Positions 8,406 to 17,455 of a stretch of DNA of 64,000 nucleotides are shown one piece after another. Origin of the DNA: Burkholderiaceae bacterium (lineage in GTDB: Bacteria > Pseudomonadota > Gammaproteobacteria > Burkholderiales > Burkholderiaceae_E). Position numbers and translations under genes: made by a program. Under the pieces are notes generated by a model. The model ran no database searches, was not told the DNA's origin, and saw only the letters and a list, made by a program, of their open reading frames with translations. The DNA is taken from NCBI GenBank assembly GCA_027493945.1, contig JAOSJU010000001.1:496001-560000 (forward strand), written 5' to 3'. Numbering within the stretch: position 1 is the first letter of the stretch; each line of letters begins with the position of its first letter.

Positions 8406-10193
8406 ATGCCGCTTCCCAAACCGCCGGGCAAGCCCGCCACCCTGCTCGACCTCTCCAGCGCCGCCGAGGCGCGCGCCAGGCAACCGGCCGCCGCGCGGCC
8501 GCCGAAGCCGGGTCGCGCCGCCGGGCACGAAGTCGTGCCGATGAGCGCCGCACGCGCCGCCGGCGCGAAGGCGGCGCACGCGGAGCCACCCGCGAAGGCG
8601 GCACCGGCAGGGCCGCCCGCAAGGGCGGCGCACGCGCCCCAGGCACCCTCCCCGGCCGCGCTGCTTTCGGCGGCGCCCGCGCCGGCCCGCGCGCCCGCGC
8701 CCGCAGCCGAACCCGTGCCGGCCGCGCGGGCGCCTTCGCGCGCTCCGGCAGCACGCGCGCCCGGCGCCCGTGCCGCTGCAGCGGCCGCGCGCGAGCCGCG
8801 TCGCCAGGCCGCGCGCCTGCCCAAGCTCTTCGTGCTCGACACCAACGTGCTGATGCACGACCCGAGCTGCCTGTTCCGCTTCGCCGAGCACGACGTCTAC
8901 CTGCCGATGATGACGCTCGAGGAGCTCGATAACCACAAGAAGGGGATGTCGGAGGTGTCGCGCAACGCGCGGCAGGTGAGCCGCTCGCTCGACGCGCTGA
9001 TCGCCGCCGGCGGCGACATCGAGCAGGGGCTCTTGCTGTCGGCGCTGGGCAACCGCGACGCGCAGGGGCGGCTGTTCTTCCAGACGCAGGCGATCGCGCC
9101 GATCCTGCCGTCGACGCTCCCGATGGGCAAGGCCGACAACCAGATCCTCGGCGTGGTCCGCGTGATGCAGGACCAGCTGCCCGACCGCCAGGTCGTCCTG
9201 GTGTCGAAAGACATCAACATGCGGATCAAGGCCCGCACGATGGGCCTGCCGGCCGAGGACTACTTCAACGACCAGGTCCTCGAAGACACCGACCTGCTCT
9301 ACACCGGCGTGATGCAGTTGCCGGCCGACTTCTGGGAGAAGCACGGCAAGGGCATCGAGTCGTGGCAGCAAGGCGGGCAGACCTTCTATCGCATCAGCGG
9401 GCCGCTGGTGTCGTCGCTGCTGCTCAACCAGTTCGTCTACCACGAAGGCGACATGCCGCTGGTGGCGCAGGTGCGCGAGATCGCCGGACGCACCGCGGTG
9501 CTGCAGACGCTGCGCGACTACGGCCACCTCAAGAACGCGGTCTGGGGAATCACCGCGCGCAACCGCGAGCAGAACTTCGCGCTGAACCTGCTGATGAATC
9601 CGGAGATCGACTTCGTGTCGCTGCTCGGGCAGGCCGGCACCGGCAAGACGCTGCTCACGCTCGCCGCGGGCCTGGTGCAGGTGCTCGAAACCAAGCGCTT
9701 CAGCGAGATCATCATGACCCGCGCCACGGTGCCGGTGGGCGAGGACATCGGCTACCTGCCGGGCACCGAGGAAGAGAAGATGCAGCCGTGGATGGGCGCG
9801 CTCGAGGACAACCTCGAAGTGCTCAACCAGAGCGATCCTTCGGCGGGCGAATGGGGGCGCGCGGCCGCCATCGACCTGATCCGCAACCGCGTGAAGGTGA
9901 AGGCGCTGTCGTTCATGCGCGGGCGCACCTTCAGCAACAAGTTCCTGATCATCGACGAGGCGCAGAACCTCACGCCGAAGCAGATGAAGACGCTGGTCAC
10001 GCGCGCCGGGCCGGGGACGAAGGTGGTCTGCCTGGGCAACATCGCGCAGATCGACACGCCTTATCTCACGGAAGGGTCTTCCGGCCTCACGTACGTGGTC
10101 GACCGCTTCAAGGGCTGGGCGCACGCGGGCCACGTGGCGTTGCAGCGCGGCGAGCGCTCGCGACTGGCCGACTTCGCCACCGACGCGCTCTGA
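8406..10193 (+). CDS. PIN-PhoH fusion ATPase (PhoH2 type) with long Ala/Pro-rich N-terminus
   Basis: 595 residues in three parts. Residues 1-138 are a low-complexity Ala/Pro/Arg linker. From about residue 140 a PIN nuclease domain begins (K-L-F-V-L-D-T-N-V-L-M-H-D-P with its catalytic Asp). A PhoH ATPase domain follows, with Walker A GQAGTGKTLL near residue 407 and Walker B FLIIDEAQN near 512. PhoH2 proteins elsewhere are RNA helicase/nucleases, sometimes coupled to an antitoxin, but the target here is unknown. Its last five codons lie inside a 79-base inverted repeat shared with the convergent gene. Homologues usually have a shorter N-terminus; the extension may be disordered. Confidence 0.9.
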   Translation: MPLPKPPGKPATLLDLSSAAEARARQPAAARPPKPGRAAGHEVVPMSAARAAGAKAAHAEPPAKAAPAGPPARAAHAPQAPSPAALLSAAPAPARAPAPAAEPVPAARAPSRAPAARAPGARAAAAAAREPRRQAARLPKLFVLDTNVLMHDPSCLFRFAEHDVYLPMMTLEELDNHKKGMSEVSRNARQVSRSLDALIAAGGDIEQGLLLSALGNRDAQGRLFFQTQAIAPILPSTLPMGKADNQILGVVRVMQDQLPDRQVVLVSKDINMRIKARTMGLPAEDYFNDQVLEDTDLLYTGVMQLPADFWEKHGKGIESWQQGGQTFYRISGPLVSSLLLNQFVYHEGDMPLVAQVREIAGRTAVLQTLRDYGHLKNAVWGITARNREQNFALNLLMNPEIDFVSLLGQAGTGKTLLTLAAGLVQVLETKRFSEIIMTRATVPVGEDIGYLPGTEEEKMQPWMGALEDNLEVLNQSDPSAGEWGRAAAIDLIRNRVKVKALSFMRGRTFSNKFLIIDEAQNLTPKQMKTLVTRAGPGTKVVCLGNIAQIDTPYLTEGSSGLTYVVDRFKGWAHAGHVALQRGERSRLADFATDAL

Positions 10194-10469
10194 GCGAGGC
10201 CGCACGCCAGGCTTTTGGGGCCGCCGGGCTTGCCGCCCTGGCGGTGCGGGATTCGCGACAAGAGGCTTCGGCCCCGCTTCGCGGGGCTTCCGGCGTCTAC
10301 CTCGCAAAATGGCACCCGCCTCGTACGCGCTTCGCGCGGACGAGCGGGTCCCGCCATTTTGCTTTCGGTAGCCCGCCGCTCGCCTATTGCCGCGAATCCC
10401 GCACCGCCAGGGCGGCAAGCCCGGCGGCCCCAAAAGCCTGGCGTGCGGCCCCGCTCAGAGCGCGTCGGT
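10179..10469. repeat. Fold-back element A: 79-base inverted repeat joining two convergent genes
   Basis: Bases 10179-10257 and 10391-10469 are inverted copies matching at 78 of 79 positions (mismatch at 10197). They enclose a 133-base core that itself holds a hairpin whose arms begin gcaaaatggc. The arms reach into both genes, so phoH and the convergent dehydratase end with the same last codons (Thr-Asp-Ala-Leu-stop) and the same following bases. As RNA, either transcript would form a very long hairpin, so it could act as a bidirectional terminator or stability element. The arms are not found elsewhere in the window. Confidence 0.9.
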
Positions 10470-11441
10470 TCTGTTGCTTTGTGGTGAGGCAGCGAGGAGG
10501 CGTGCGTAGACGTCGGCGTCGATGTTTGCGCCGGTGAGCATCGCGGCGACCTTGCGGCCGGCGAGGCGGGGCTTTTCCTTGCGCACGGCGGCGAACGCGG
10601 CGGCGCCGGCGCCTTCGGCGCAGTTGTGCGTGCCGCGAAAGAGAATGCGGATCGACTCGGCGACTTCGTCGTCGCTGACTTCGACGATGCGGTCGACCGA
10701 GCGGCAGATGATCTCGAGCGCGGTCGGATCGGGAGTGCGGCAGGCGAGGCCGTCGGCCAGCACCGTGCTGACCGGCGATTCGATCGGGCGGCGCGCGGCG
10801 AAGGAGGCGGCGTAGGCGCGCGCGTGCGCGGAGACCACGCCGACCACTTCAGTCTTCAGGCCGAGCGCATCGCGGGCGGCCACCGCGCCGCAGATGCCCG
10901 AGCCGAGGCCGATCGGCACGTAGAGGGTGTCGATGCCGGGCACCGCGCGAAACAGCTCGAGCCCGGCGGTCGCCACGCCCGCGACCAGGGTGCGGTCGAA
11001 CGAAGGCACGAAATGCAGGCCGTCGCGGGCGGCGAGTTGCCCGGCGAATTCTCGCGCCTCCTGGAAGTCGGCGCCGTGTTCGACGATCGTGGCGCCGAGC
11101 GCGCGCATCGCGGCATTCTTCTCGACGCTGTTGCCGCGCGGCACGACGACCGTGGCCGGGATGCCGTAACGGGTCGCGCAGATCGCGACCGACTGGCCGT
11201 GGTTACCGCGGGTGGCGGTCACCACGCCGGGGACGGCCTTGTCGGATGCGAGGCGGGAGAAATAGACGAGCCCGCCGCGCACCTTGAACGCGCCCACAGG
11301 CGTGTGGTTCTCGTGCTTCAGCCAGACCTCGGTGCCTGCCTCCTGGCAAAGCAGCGGCCAGCGGTACTGCGGCGTCGCCGGCATCGTCTCGTAGACGATG
11401 CGCGTCGCCGACTCGATCTCGTCGATGCCCGGAAGGTCCAT
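10455..11441 (-). CDS. Threonine/serine dehydratase-like PLP enzyme
   Basis: A 328-residue fold-type II PLP enzyme. The cofactor lysine lies in H-T-P-V-G-A-F-K-V-R-G; the substrate loop is T-R-G-N-H-G-Q-S; the phosphate-binding glycine loop is G-L-G-S-G-I-C-G. This matches threonine ammonia-lyases of the catabolic kind without a C-terminal ACT-like regulatory domain, releasing 2-oxobutyrate and ammonia. Exact substrate (Thr, Ser or hydroxyaspartate) cannot be decided. The start at 11441 is the ATG preceding D-L-P-G-I-D-E-I. The last residues (SNRTDAL) fall within the inverted repeat shared with phoH and may be a replaced C-terminus. Confidence 0.85.
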   Translation of the reverse strand: MDLPGIDEIESATRIVYETMPATPQYRWPLLCQEAGTEVWLKHENHTPVGAFKVRGGLVYFSRLASDKAVPGVVTATRGNHGQSVAICATRYGIPATVVVPRGNSVEKNAAMRALGATIVEHGADFQEAREFAGQLAARDGLHFVPSFDRTLVAGVATAGLELFRAVPGIDTLYVPIGLGSGICGAVAARDALGLKTEVVGVVSAHARAYAASFAARRPIESPVSTVLADGLACRTPDPTALEIICRSVDRIVEVSDDEVAESIRILFRGTHNCAEGAGAAAFAAVRKEKPRLAGRKVAAMLTGANIDADVYARLLAASPQSNRTDAL

Positions 11442-11491
11442 GCGTCGTCCTCGCGCGCCGGCGGCCTGGCATGCGCGGCGCGCGCAGCGAC

Positions 11492-14146
11492 TCAGGCCCC
11501 GGCAGTGAAGTTTTCGAACTTGGTGTACTGCCCGACGAAGGTCAGGCGCACGGTGCCGATCGGCCCGTTGCGCTGCTTGCCGATGATGACCTCGGCGACG
11601 CCCTTGTCGGCCGAATCGGGGTTGTAGACCTCGTCGCGGTAGATGAAGACGATCACGTCCGCATCCTGCTCGATCGCGCCCGAGTTGTGGCTCACGATAC
11701 CGTCGGCCAGCCACGACGCAGGGCCCGGCACGGTGAGGTCGAACACTTCCTCTTCGCCATCGGGTTCGATCGCGACGACGCGGTCCCAGAAGAGATCGGA
11801 CTGCGCCCAGGTTCGCAGCGATTCGTCGTCGAGAAGCTCGGCGTAGTTGGCGAGCGTGCCGCGCGACGGAGCGAAGCGGAAGTGCGCCGCGCCGCCGTAC
11901 GCGGTGCCGCGCATCGAGGCCATCGTCCGCTGCGAGATACCGCGCTCGCCCATCGCAGCGCGCACGCTCGCGAAGACCTCGCGCGGGAGAGTGTCGACGT
12001 TGACGTTCGCGCGGTCGATGATCGCATCGAGATGCGCGGAGAGCCGCTGCGCCGCCGCGCTGCGCGGTCCGAAAGCGCGGACGCGATCCAGAAACGTCCG
12101 CTGCTGATCTGCGCCCGACACGTCGACGTTCCAGACGGTTCGCCCATTCGCAGGCTTCAATGCGCGAATGCGTCCGACGATTCCCACTCGAAGCAGCAGC
12201 CCTGCAACATCGCGCGCGAGCCCCTCGCTGCAGGTGGCGAAATAGACGCGCGCCGCCCCACGCTGCCCCTCGGGCCGCAGGTGGATCGACCCGTCGGTCG
12301 CCCAGAGGTGGCGCAACAGCAGTGCGACCCGGTCGTTCGCGAGCCGGAACGCTTCGGACGGAATCCGTTTTTCGTGGGAACGTTGGCCGAAGATGCCCAG
12401 ACCGCGCAGCCGGGCATTGACCGCCTTCGGATGCCAGCGATCGCCGTTGCCCGACAGCACCAGCTGGTGCCAGTTGCCGCGGCCCTCGTGGTGGTTCACC
12501 GTGCAGCCCATTGCCTCGGCCGCTCGCCTCACGGCGCCGGAGTTCTCCTCCGAGGCCGTGGTGTAGCGGATCGGCTGGTGGGGAAGATAGCTGCCGTCAC
12601 CGATCAGGTGCCCAAGCAGAACGATCTCCTCATCGGTCCAGTGCACCGGATCGGCCGCCGGCGGCAGCGCGCGCGCAATGGCAACCCGATCACCGATCTC
12701 GATCGCTGCAATCGTGCGCCACCCATTGCCGGTGAATACGCGGTGCTCCGAGGTCGCCCGCAGCACCCTTCCGCTGGCGAGCGATACGCGCACGATCGCG
12801 CGCCTGCCGACCGGCCAGACGCGATCGCTGTGCGCCGCGACGATCTTCTGGCCGGCGTCCATCGCAAGAACTTCGGGCTCGGTGCCGGCCAGGCTCGCGA
12901 TCGGGATTCGCCGGCCGTCGGCGAGCGTGACCAGCGTGTCGCCGGTGACGCACTCGCGCAGGTCGGACATCACCGGCCGTTTGTTCGGCCGCTGCTCGAG
13001 CGAGCGGTTGAGCTGCGACAGCGCGATCACCGGGCAGTCGAGCTCCTTGGCGAGCGCCTTAAGCGAGCGCGAGATTTCGGAGATTTCGGTGGCGCGGTTC
13101 TCGCCGGTGCTGGTGGCCGACATCAGCTGCAGGTAGTCGACGACGATCAGGCCGAGCTTGCCGCACTGCCTCGACAGGCGCCGCGCGCGCGCCCGCAGCT
13201 CGAGCGCGTTGAGTGCCGGCGTCTCGTCGATGAACAGCTGCGCGTCCTGCATCTTCTGGATGGCGCTGGTGAGGCGCGGCCAATCGTCGTCGACGAGCCG
13301 TCCGGTGCGCAACCGCTGCTGGTCGAGGCGGCCGACCGAGCACACCATGCGCATCGCGAGTTGCGTCGCGCCCATCTCCATCGAGAACACCGCCACCGGC
13401 AGGCCCTGGTCGACCGCGACGTGCTCGGCGATGTTCAGCGCGAGGGACGTCTTTCCCATCGCAGGCCTTCCGGCCACGATCACCAGGTCGCCAGGCTGCA
13501 GCCCGGAGGTCATGCGGTCGAGATCGACGTAGCCGGTGGGCACGCCGGTGACGTCGTTGGGGTTGTCCTGGTGGTAGAGCTCGTCGATGCGCTCGACCAC
13601 CCTGCCGAGCAGGTCGGGCAGCGGCTGGAAGCCGGCCTGTCCGCGTGCGCCGTCCTCGGAGATCTGGAACACCTTCGACTCGGCCTCGTCGAGCAGCTGC
13701 CGCGTGTCCTTGCCCTGCGGATTGAGCGCGGAGGTGGAGATCTCGTCGGAGGTGGAGATCAGCCTGCGCAGGATCGAGCGGTCGCGGACGATCTCGCCGT
13801 AGCGGCGGATGTTGGCGGCCGACGGCGTTTCTTGCGCGAGCGAGTTCAGGTAGGCGAGCCCGCCCGCCTCCTCGGCCTTGCCGGCCGTCTGCAGCGCCTC
13901 GTAGACGGTGACCACGTCGGCCGGCTGCGCGCGCTCGATCAGCCGCGAAATCTGGCGCCAGATCAGCCGGTGGTCGTGGCGGTAGAAGTCTTCGTCGCGC
14001 AGCACGTCGGCGACGCGGTCGAAGGCAGCGTTGTCGAGCAGCAGGCCGCCGAGCACCGCCTGCTCGGCCTCGATCGAATGCGGCGGCACTCGCAGCGCGG
14101 CGACCTGCGGATCGTCGCCCGGCAAGGAACGGGGAACTGCGGACAT
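11492..14146 (-). CDS. dnaB: Replicative DNA helicase DnaB containing an intein
   Basis: The replication-fork helicase. The N-terminal domain (S-I-E-A-E-Q-A-V-L-G-G-L-L-L) is followed by the RecA-like ATPase with Walker A GRPAMGKTS near residue 225 and the D-Y-L-Q-L-M motif. After S-D-L-R-E the frame continues into a 423-residue intein and then resumes with S-G-A-I-E-Q-D-A-D to the end, giving a spliced helicase of about 461 residues, normal for the family. The ATG at 14146 is chosen; a GTG at 14191 would add 15 residues (PRPTRRSLR-type) unlike DnaB starts. It follows rplI, separated by an intrinsic terminator, so it probably has its own promoter between 14146 and 14234. Confidence 0.96.
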   Translation of the reverse strand: MSAVPRSLPGDDPQVAALRVPPHSIEAEQAVLGGLLLDNAAFDRVADVLRDEDFYRHDHRLIWRQISRLIERAQPADVVTVYEALQTAGKAEEAGGLAYLNSLAQETPSAANIRRYGEIVRDRSILRRLISTSDEISTSALNPQGKDTRQLLDEAESKVFQISEDGARGQAGFQPLPDLLGRVVERIDELYHQDNPNDVTGVPTGYVDLDRMTSGLQPGDLVIVAGRPAMGKTSLALNIAEHVAVDQGLPVAVFSMEMGATQLAMRMVCSVGRLDQQRLRTGRLVDDDWPRLTSAIQKMQDAQLFIDETPALNALELRARARRLSRQCGKLGLIVVDYLQLMSATSTGENRATEISEISRSLKALAKELDCPVIALSQLNRSLEQRPNKRPVMSDLRECVTGDTLVTLADGRRIPIASLAGTEPEVLAMDAGQKIVAAHSDRVWPVGRRAIVRVSLASGRVLRATSEHRVFTGNGWRTIAAIEIGDRVAIARALPPAADPVHWTDEEIVLLGHLIGDGSYLPHQPIRYTTASEENSGAVRRAAEAMGCTVNHHEGRGNWHQLVLSGNGDRWHPKAVNARLRGLGIFGQRSHEKRIPSEAFRLANDRVALLLRHLWATDGSIHLRPEGQRGAARVYFATCSEGLARDVAGLLLRVGIVGRIRALKPANGRTVWNVDVSGADQQRTFLDRVRAFGPRSAAAQRLSAHLDAIIDRANVNVDTLPREVFASVRAAMGERGISQRTMASMRGTAYGGAAHFRFAPSRGTLANYAELLDDESLRTWAQSDLFWDRVVAIEPDGEEEVFDLTVPGPASWLADGIVSHNSGAIEQDADVIVFIYRDEVYNPDSADKGVAEVIIGKQRNGPIGTVRLTFVGQYTKFENFTAGA
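11684..12952 (-). other. DnaB intein with LAGLIDADG homing endonuclease
   Basis: In-frame insertion of 423 codons with all splicing elements. Cys1 opens block A (C-V-T-G-D-T-L-V-T-L-A-D-G). Block B has A-T-S-E-H-R-V-F-T with the T-x-x-H catalytic pair. The block F-like segment is V-F-D-L-T-V-P, and the end is I-V-S-H-N, followed by Ser+1 of the C-extein. Between them lie two LAGLIDADG-type helices (LLGHLIGDGSYL and LLLRHLWATDGSIHL), each with the acidic Asp, so the homing endonuclease looks intact. The site, between DLRE and SG-x-IEQDAD, is the region known for DnaB inteins in Rhodothermus and cyanobacteria. Confidence 0.95.
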
Positions 14147-14233
14147 CGAGGCTCGGAGGCTACGGCGGGTGGGGCGGGGAATCTGCCCCACATCTTAGAG
14201 GAGAATGCGGCGCAGCATCGCTGCGGCGGCGGG

Positions 14234-14262
14234 AAAAAGACGGGGCGCCGCGGCGCCCCGTC
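14234..14262 (-). terminator. Intrinsic terminator after rplI
   Basis: On the minus strand a perfect GC-rich stem (gacggggcgcc paired with ggcgccccgtc) is followed at once by a run of T (A run 14234-14238 on the plus strand). It lies 25 bases after the rplI stop and 88 bases before the dnaB start, so it should end the rpsF-priB-rpsR-rplI transcript and partly or fully separate dnaB. Confidence 0.85.
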
Positions 14263-14286
14263 CGGGATCGCATCGCGCGGGATGGA

Positions 14287-14739
14287 TCAGGCGGCCTCGG
14301 CGACGACCGTCACGGTGACCTGCACCACCACGTCGGTGTGCAGTGCGACGTCGACGGTGGCGTCGCCGATCGACTTCAGCGGGCCGGCGGGCATGCGGAC
14401 CATGCCCTTCTCGACCTCGAAGCCCATCTTCTTCAGGTTTTCGGCGATGTCGAAGTTGGTGACCGATCCGAACAGGCGGCCGTCGACGCCGGCCTTCTCG
14501 GCGATGCGCACGACGGTGCCGTCGAGCTTCGCGCCCATGGCCTGCGCAGCCGCCAGGCGGTCGGACTGCGCCATTTCGAGTTCGGCGCGACGCGCCTCGA
14601 ACTCCTCGAGCGCCGCCCGCGTGGCGCGGCGCGCCTTGCCCTGCGGAATCAGGAAGTTGCGCGCGTAGCCGTCGCGCACCTTCACGACGTCGCCGAGCTG
14701 GCCGAGGTTGGCGAGTTTTTCGAGCAGGATGATTTGCAT
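14287..14739 (-). CDS. rplI: 50S ribosomal protein L9
   Basis: A 150-residue L9 of standard length, starting [13 protein letters not shown] and containing the N-domain signature [21 protein letters not shown]. It binds 23S rRNA at the base of the L1 stalk. Last gene of the rpsF-priB-rpsR-rplI ribosomal operon, 16 bases after rpsR and directly before an intrinsic terminator. Confidence 0.98.
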   Translation of the reverse strand: MQIILLEKLANLGQLGDVVKVRDGYARNFLIPQGKARRATRAALEEFEARRAELEMAQSDRLAAAQAMGAKLDGTVVRIAEKAGVDGRLFGSVTNFDIAENLKKMGFEVEKGMVRMPAGPLKSIGDATVDVALHTDVVVQVTVTVVAEAA

Positions 14740-14755
14740 CTTCGGGTTCCCCGGC

Positions 14756-15031
14756 TCAGTGATTGTCGGTGTACGGCAGCAGCGCGAGGAAGCGCGCGCG
14801 CTTGATCGCGTCCTGCAGCTGGCGCTGGTAGCGCGCCTTGGTGCCGGTGAGGCGCGCCGGGATGATCTTGCCGGTGTCGGTGATGAAGTCTTTCAGCAGG
14901 TCGACGTCCTTGTAGTCGATCCACTCGATCTTCTCGGCCGTGAAGCGGCAGAACTTCTTGCGCTTGAACAGCGCGCTCTGCGTCGCACGGCGGGGTTTCT
15001 TGTCCTTGGAACCGCGGCGGAAGTAAGCCAT
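14756..15031 (-). CDS. rpsR: 30S ribosomal protein S18
   Basis: A 91-residue S18. The conserved [18 protein letters not shown] segment and [18 protein letters not shown] motif (here [11 protein letters not shown]) are clear. It forms a complex with S6 on the 30S platform. The N-terminal extension ([12 protein letters not shown]) is basic, as common in betaproteobacteria. Placed between priB and rplI. Confidence 0.98.
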   Translation of the reverse strand: MAYFRRGSKDKKPRRATQSALFKRKKFCRFTAEKIEWIDYKDVDLLKDFITDTGKIIPARLTGTKARYQRQLQDAIKRARFLALLPYTDNH

Positions 15032-15054
15032 GGTGTTCTCTCTTTCGTGTCAGT

Positions 15055-15411
15055 TCAGTTCGTTGATCGGCCCGGCGAGGCGAAGTCGGTGACGTGCAGC
15101 ACGAGCGACTTCGACTGGCGGCGGCGCGGCGCGAGAAAGCCGGTGACGAGGAGCTGTTCGCCCAGCGCGAGCCGGTCGGCCCGTGCCGCGATCGACCCTG
15201 CGAAGCGCACCGGCAACTCGAATTCGAGTTGCCTCGGCTGCCCTGCCTCGATCGCCTCGGAGCCGTGGCTCAGCCGCGCGTTCAGCATCGCGATGCCCGC
15301 CGGCGTGTACCGCAACGCCTCGCGCTCGACGAGCACGCCAGACAGCTCGACGCGGTTGGCCGCGCGATTGCCGAGGTTGGCAGCTTCGGTTCGCACTGCG
15401 CAGCAAGCCAC
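15055..15411 (-). CDS. priB: Primosomal replication protein N (PriB)
   Basis: A 118-residue OB-fold single-strand DNA-binding protein that works with PriA in replication restart. The family core N-R-V-E-L-S-G-V-L-V-E-R-E-A-L-R-Y-T-P-A-G begins at residue 19. The 18 preceding residues are not typical; a GTG at codon 6 could be the true start, but no start codon lies closer to the core. The gene falls between rpsF and rpsR, its invariant place in betaproteobacteria. Confidence 0.92.
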   Translation of the reverse strand: MACCAVRTEAANLGNRAANRVELSGVLVEREALRYTPAGIAMLNARLSHGSEAIEAGQPRQLEFELPVRFAGSIAARADRLALGEQLLVTGFLAPRRRQSKSLVLHVTDFASPGRSTN

Positions 15412-15430
15412 GGGTGGCGCCCGCGCGCCT

Positions 15431-15796
15431 TCAGGCCTGGGGCGCCTCGGAAGTGACCTTGCGGGCCTCTTCCTTCTGGATCTGCTTCCACATCGGCGAC
15501 GGGCCTGTCTCGGCCTTCTTCATCGCGACGACGAGGTGGCGCAGCACCGCATCGTTGAAGCGGAACGCGTGCTCGAGCTCGTCGAGCGTGGGCTTGCCGC
15601 ATTCGACGTTGGCCAGCACGTAGTGGGCCTTGGCCATTTTCTGGATCGGGTAGGTCAGCTGGCGCCGGCCCCAGTCTTCGATCCGGTGGATCTTGCCTTG
15701 CTGGGACTCGATCATCGTCTTGTACCGCTCGATCATCGCGGGCACCTGCTCGCTCTGGTCGGGGTGGACGATCAGCACGATTTCGTAGTGACGCAT
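15431..15796 (-). CDS. rpsF: 30S ribosomal protein S6
   Basis: A 121-residue S6 ([18 protein letters not shown]) with normal length and the R-x-L-x-Y-P-I segment. A good ribosome binding site (ccaggagaacc) precedes the ATG. First gene of the operon rpsF-priB-rpsR-rplI. The 218 bases upstream contain no gene and should hold the operon promoter and 5' leader; S6-S18 leaders are known regulatory RNAs in bacteria, but I could not identify that motif here with confidence. Confidence 0.98.
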   Translation of the reverse strand: MRHYEIVLIVHPDQSEQVPAMIERYKTMIESQQGKIHRIEDWGRRQLTYPIQKMAKAHYVLANVECGKPTLDELEHAFRFNDAVLRHLVVAMKKAETGPSPMWKQIQKEEARKVTSEAPQA

Positions 15797-16014
15797 CGGT
15801 TCTCCTGGTTCGGACGGCCCGGCGACGACGTCGATGACAGGCCGGGGCGCACCCTGCGGCGACCGGAAGGCCGTCGCATCCCCGGAGCGGGGACTGCCGT
15901 CTCGACGCGTACCCGTCGCGCGGGCGTACCTTGTGGACGAAGGCCGCCGGCGTGATTGCGTCGATGCGCCGTGCGGCAAGGAACCGGGAAGTATAGCGGA
16001 GCGCGGCTTCCGGC

Positions 16015-16809
16015 TCAACTGGACGATGCCGGGCCCTGCGGCGATGCCGGGCCCCGCGTGGACTGCGACCCCTGGTCGGACCGCGTGCCCGCGGCGCCCG
16101 CTGCCTGCTCGGCCCACCCCGTACGCGCCCCCGCATAGAGCGCCTCGAGGATCGCGCGCTCGCGGGTCTCGAGGCGCGCGAGGAACGCGGAAGCGCCGCC
16201 GATCGCGCGAAACGCCTCGAAGCCGCGCACCAGGAAATCGTGCATCTGCGACAGCCCCGCGACACGCGCCGGCCCGCCCATCGCCTCGAGCAGCCGGCCC
16301 AGCATCGGATGGCGCACCAGCCGGTCGAGCGACTGCCCGATCGTGGCGATCAGTTCGATCTGGCGCTCGCGATCGCGCCGCGAGCCGGCGCGCCGGTACG
16401 CATCGGCGTAGGCGGGTTCGTCGATTGCCAGCGGATCGGATTCGCGCACCAGCGTCGCCATCGCCAGGTCGAGGCGCTCGGACAGCGCGTCCATCTCGAT
16501 CGCATCGGCAATCGTCGCCAGCGCCGCCTCGGGCAACAGGCGCACCAGCATCGGCACCAGCCGCGCGAGTTCGGCGTCGCGCTGCGAGAAATCCTTCGCG
16601 CCGTACAGGTCCTGCAGGAAGAAGCGCGCGGCGAGCCCGTGGCGCGGTTCGGCCAGCAGGTCGGCATGCGTGCGGGCGAGCCGGTGCGCCTGCCAGTTCT
16701 TCAGCGCGTGCGTCCATGCGCGCATCTGCGCATCGGCGCCGATCGAGGCGCGCAGCCGCGCCACTTCGCCGGCGGCCTGCTGCAGCCGCTGTCCGTGATC
16801 CTTCGCCAT
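16015..16809 (-). CDS. FFLEELY-motif conserved protein
   Basis: A 264-residue protein carrying the defining motif of a conserved proteobacterial family of unknown function, here [16 protein letters not shown] near residue 65. It is almost entirely helical in composition, with no signal peptide or membrane segment, so it is probably cytosolic. The last 30 residues are Gly/Ser/Pro-rich and likely disordered. Start at 16809 gives [10 protein letters not shown]. It is divergent from the Tat-secreted protein gene, with about 100 bases between the starts. No function can be assigned. Confidence 0.75.
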   Translation of the reverse strand: MAKDHGQRLQQAAGEVARLRASIGADAQMRAWTHALKNWQAHRLARTHADLLAEPRHGLAARFFLQDLYGAKDFSQRDAELARLVPMLVRLLPEAALATIADAIEMDALSERLDLAMATLVRESDPLAIDEPAYADAYRRAGSRRDRERQIELIATIGQSLDRLVRHPMLGRLLEAMGGPARVAGLSQMHDFLVRGFEAFRAIGGASAFLARLETRERAILEALYAGARTGWAEQAAGAAGTRSDQGSQSTRGPASPQGPASSS

Positions 16810-16911
16810 GAGGGTCGAGTCTGCCGCAGGCAGCGCGCGAGTCCAAGCGGGCGGCGCACGCGCGGCCCGCTTTAGAGATGGACCTCTACCCTGCTCGCCT
16901 AGAATCGCCTC

Positions 16912-17406
16912 ATGGTTCGACGTCGAACGTTCCTGAAGCTCGGCCTGGCCGGCGGCGCATTGCTTGCCGCGGGCGGGGCCGCATCGTGGCTGGCCGTGCG
17001 CGACCCGGTCTCCAACCGCCGCGAGGTGCTCGCCGGCGTCGTTCCCGCCATTCTCGACGGCGCATTGCCCGCCGATGCCGCGCAGCGCGCGGCGGCCATC
17101 GGCCAGGCCACCGCGGCAGTCGAGGCCGCGATCGCCGCGCTGTCGCCGGCCGCGCAGGACGAGCTCGCGCAGTTGTTCGCGCTGCTGGCGCTCGCGCCCA
17201 CGCGCCTTGCGCTTGCGGGCCTCGCGCAGCCGTGGCGCGAAGCCGGCGTCGCCGAGGTGTCGGCGGTGCTGCAACGTTGGCGCACGCATCGGCTCGAGCT
17301 GCTGCAGAGCGCCTATCACGCGCTGCACGACCTGGTCGCCGGCAGCTGGTACGCCGAGCCCGCGCACTGGGCGGCGATCGGCTACGACGGGCCGCCGCGG
17401 CTGTGA
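16912..17406 (+). CDS. Tat-exported small subunit-like protein paired with GMC oxidoreductase
   Basis: A 164-residue protein with a clear twin-arginine signal (V-R-R-R-T-F-L-K-L-G-L-A-G-G-A) followed by a hydrophobic Ala/Gly stretch. The rest is helical and ends S-W-Y-A-E-P-A-H-W-A-A-I-G-Y-D-G-P-P, resembling gluconate-2-dehydrogenase subunit-3-like partners. Such proteins export and anchor a cofactor-bearing GMC flavoprotein that lacks its own signal. The next gene, 49 bases downstream, is exactly such an oxidoreductase, so a two-subunit periplasmic dehydrogenase is inferred. Confidence 0.75.
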   Translation: MVRRRTFLKLGLAGGALLAAGGAASWLAVRDPVSNRREVLAGVVPAILDGALPADAAQRAAAIGQATAAVEAAIAALSPAAQDELAQLFALLALAPTRLALAGLAQPWREAGVAEVSAVLQRWRTHRLELLQSAYHALHDLVAGSWYAEPAHWAAIGYDGPPRL

Positions 17407-17455
17407 GACGCCCCCGCCACGCGCCCGGCGCGGTTTCCGACGGAGCACGCATCCG

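Noticed and set aside
11471..14668. A 1,065-codon plus-strand open frame opposite dnaB and rplI
   Set aside because: Long antisense frames are expected at about 70% GC. The translation is Arg/Ala/Gly/His-rich with no domain, and the opposite strand encodes clear DnaB and L9.
15797..16014. S6-S18 leader RNA element upstream of rpsF
   Set aside because: The position fits, but I could not trace the conserved stem and bulge with confidence by eye. A covariance-model search of this region would decide it.
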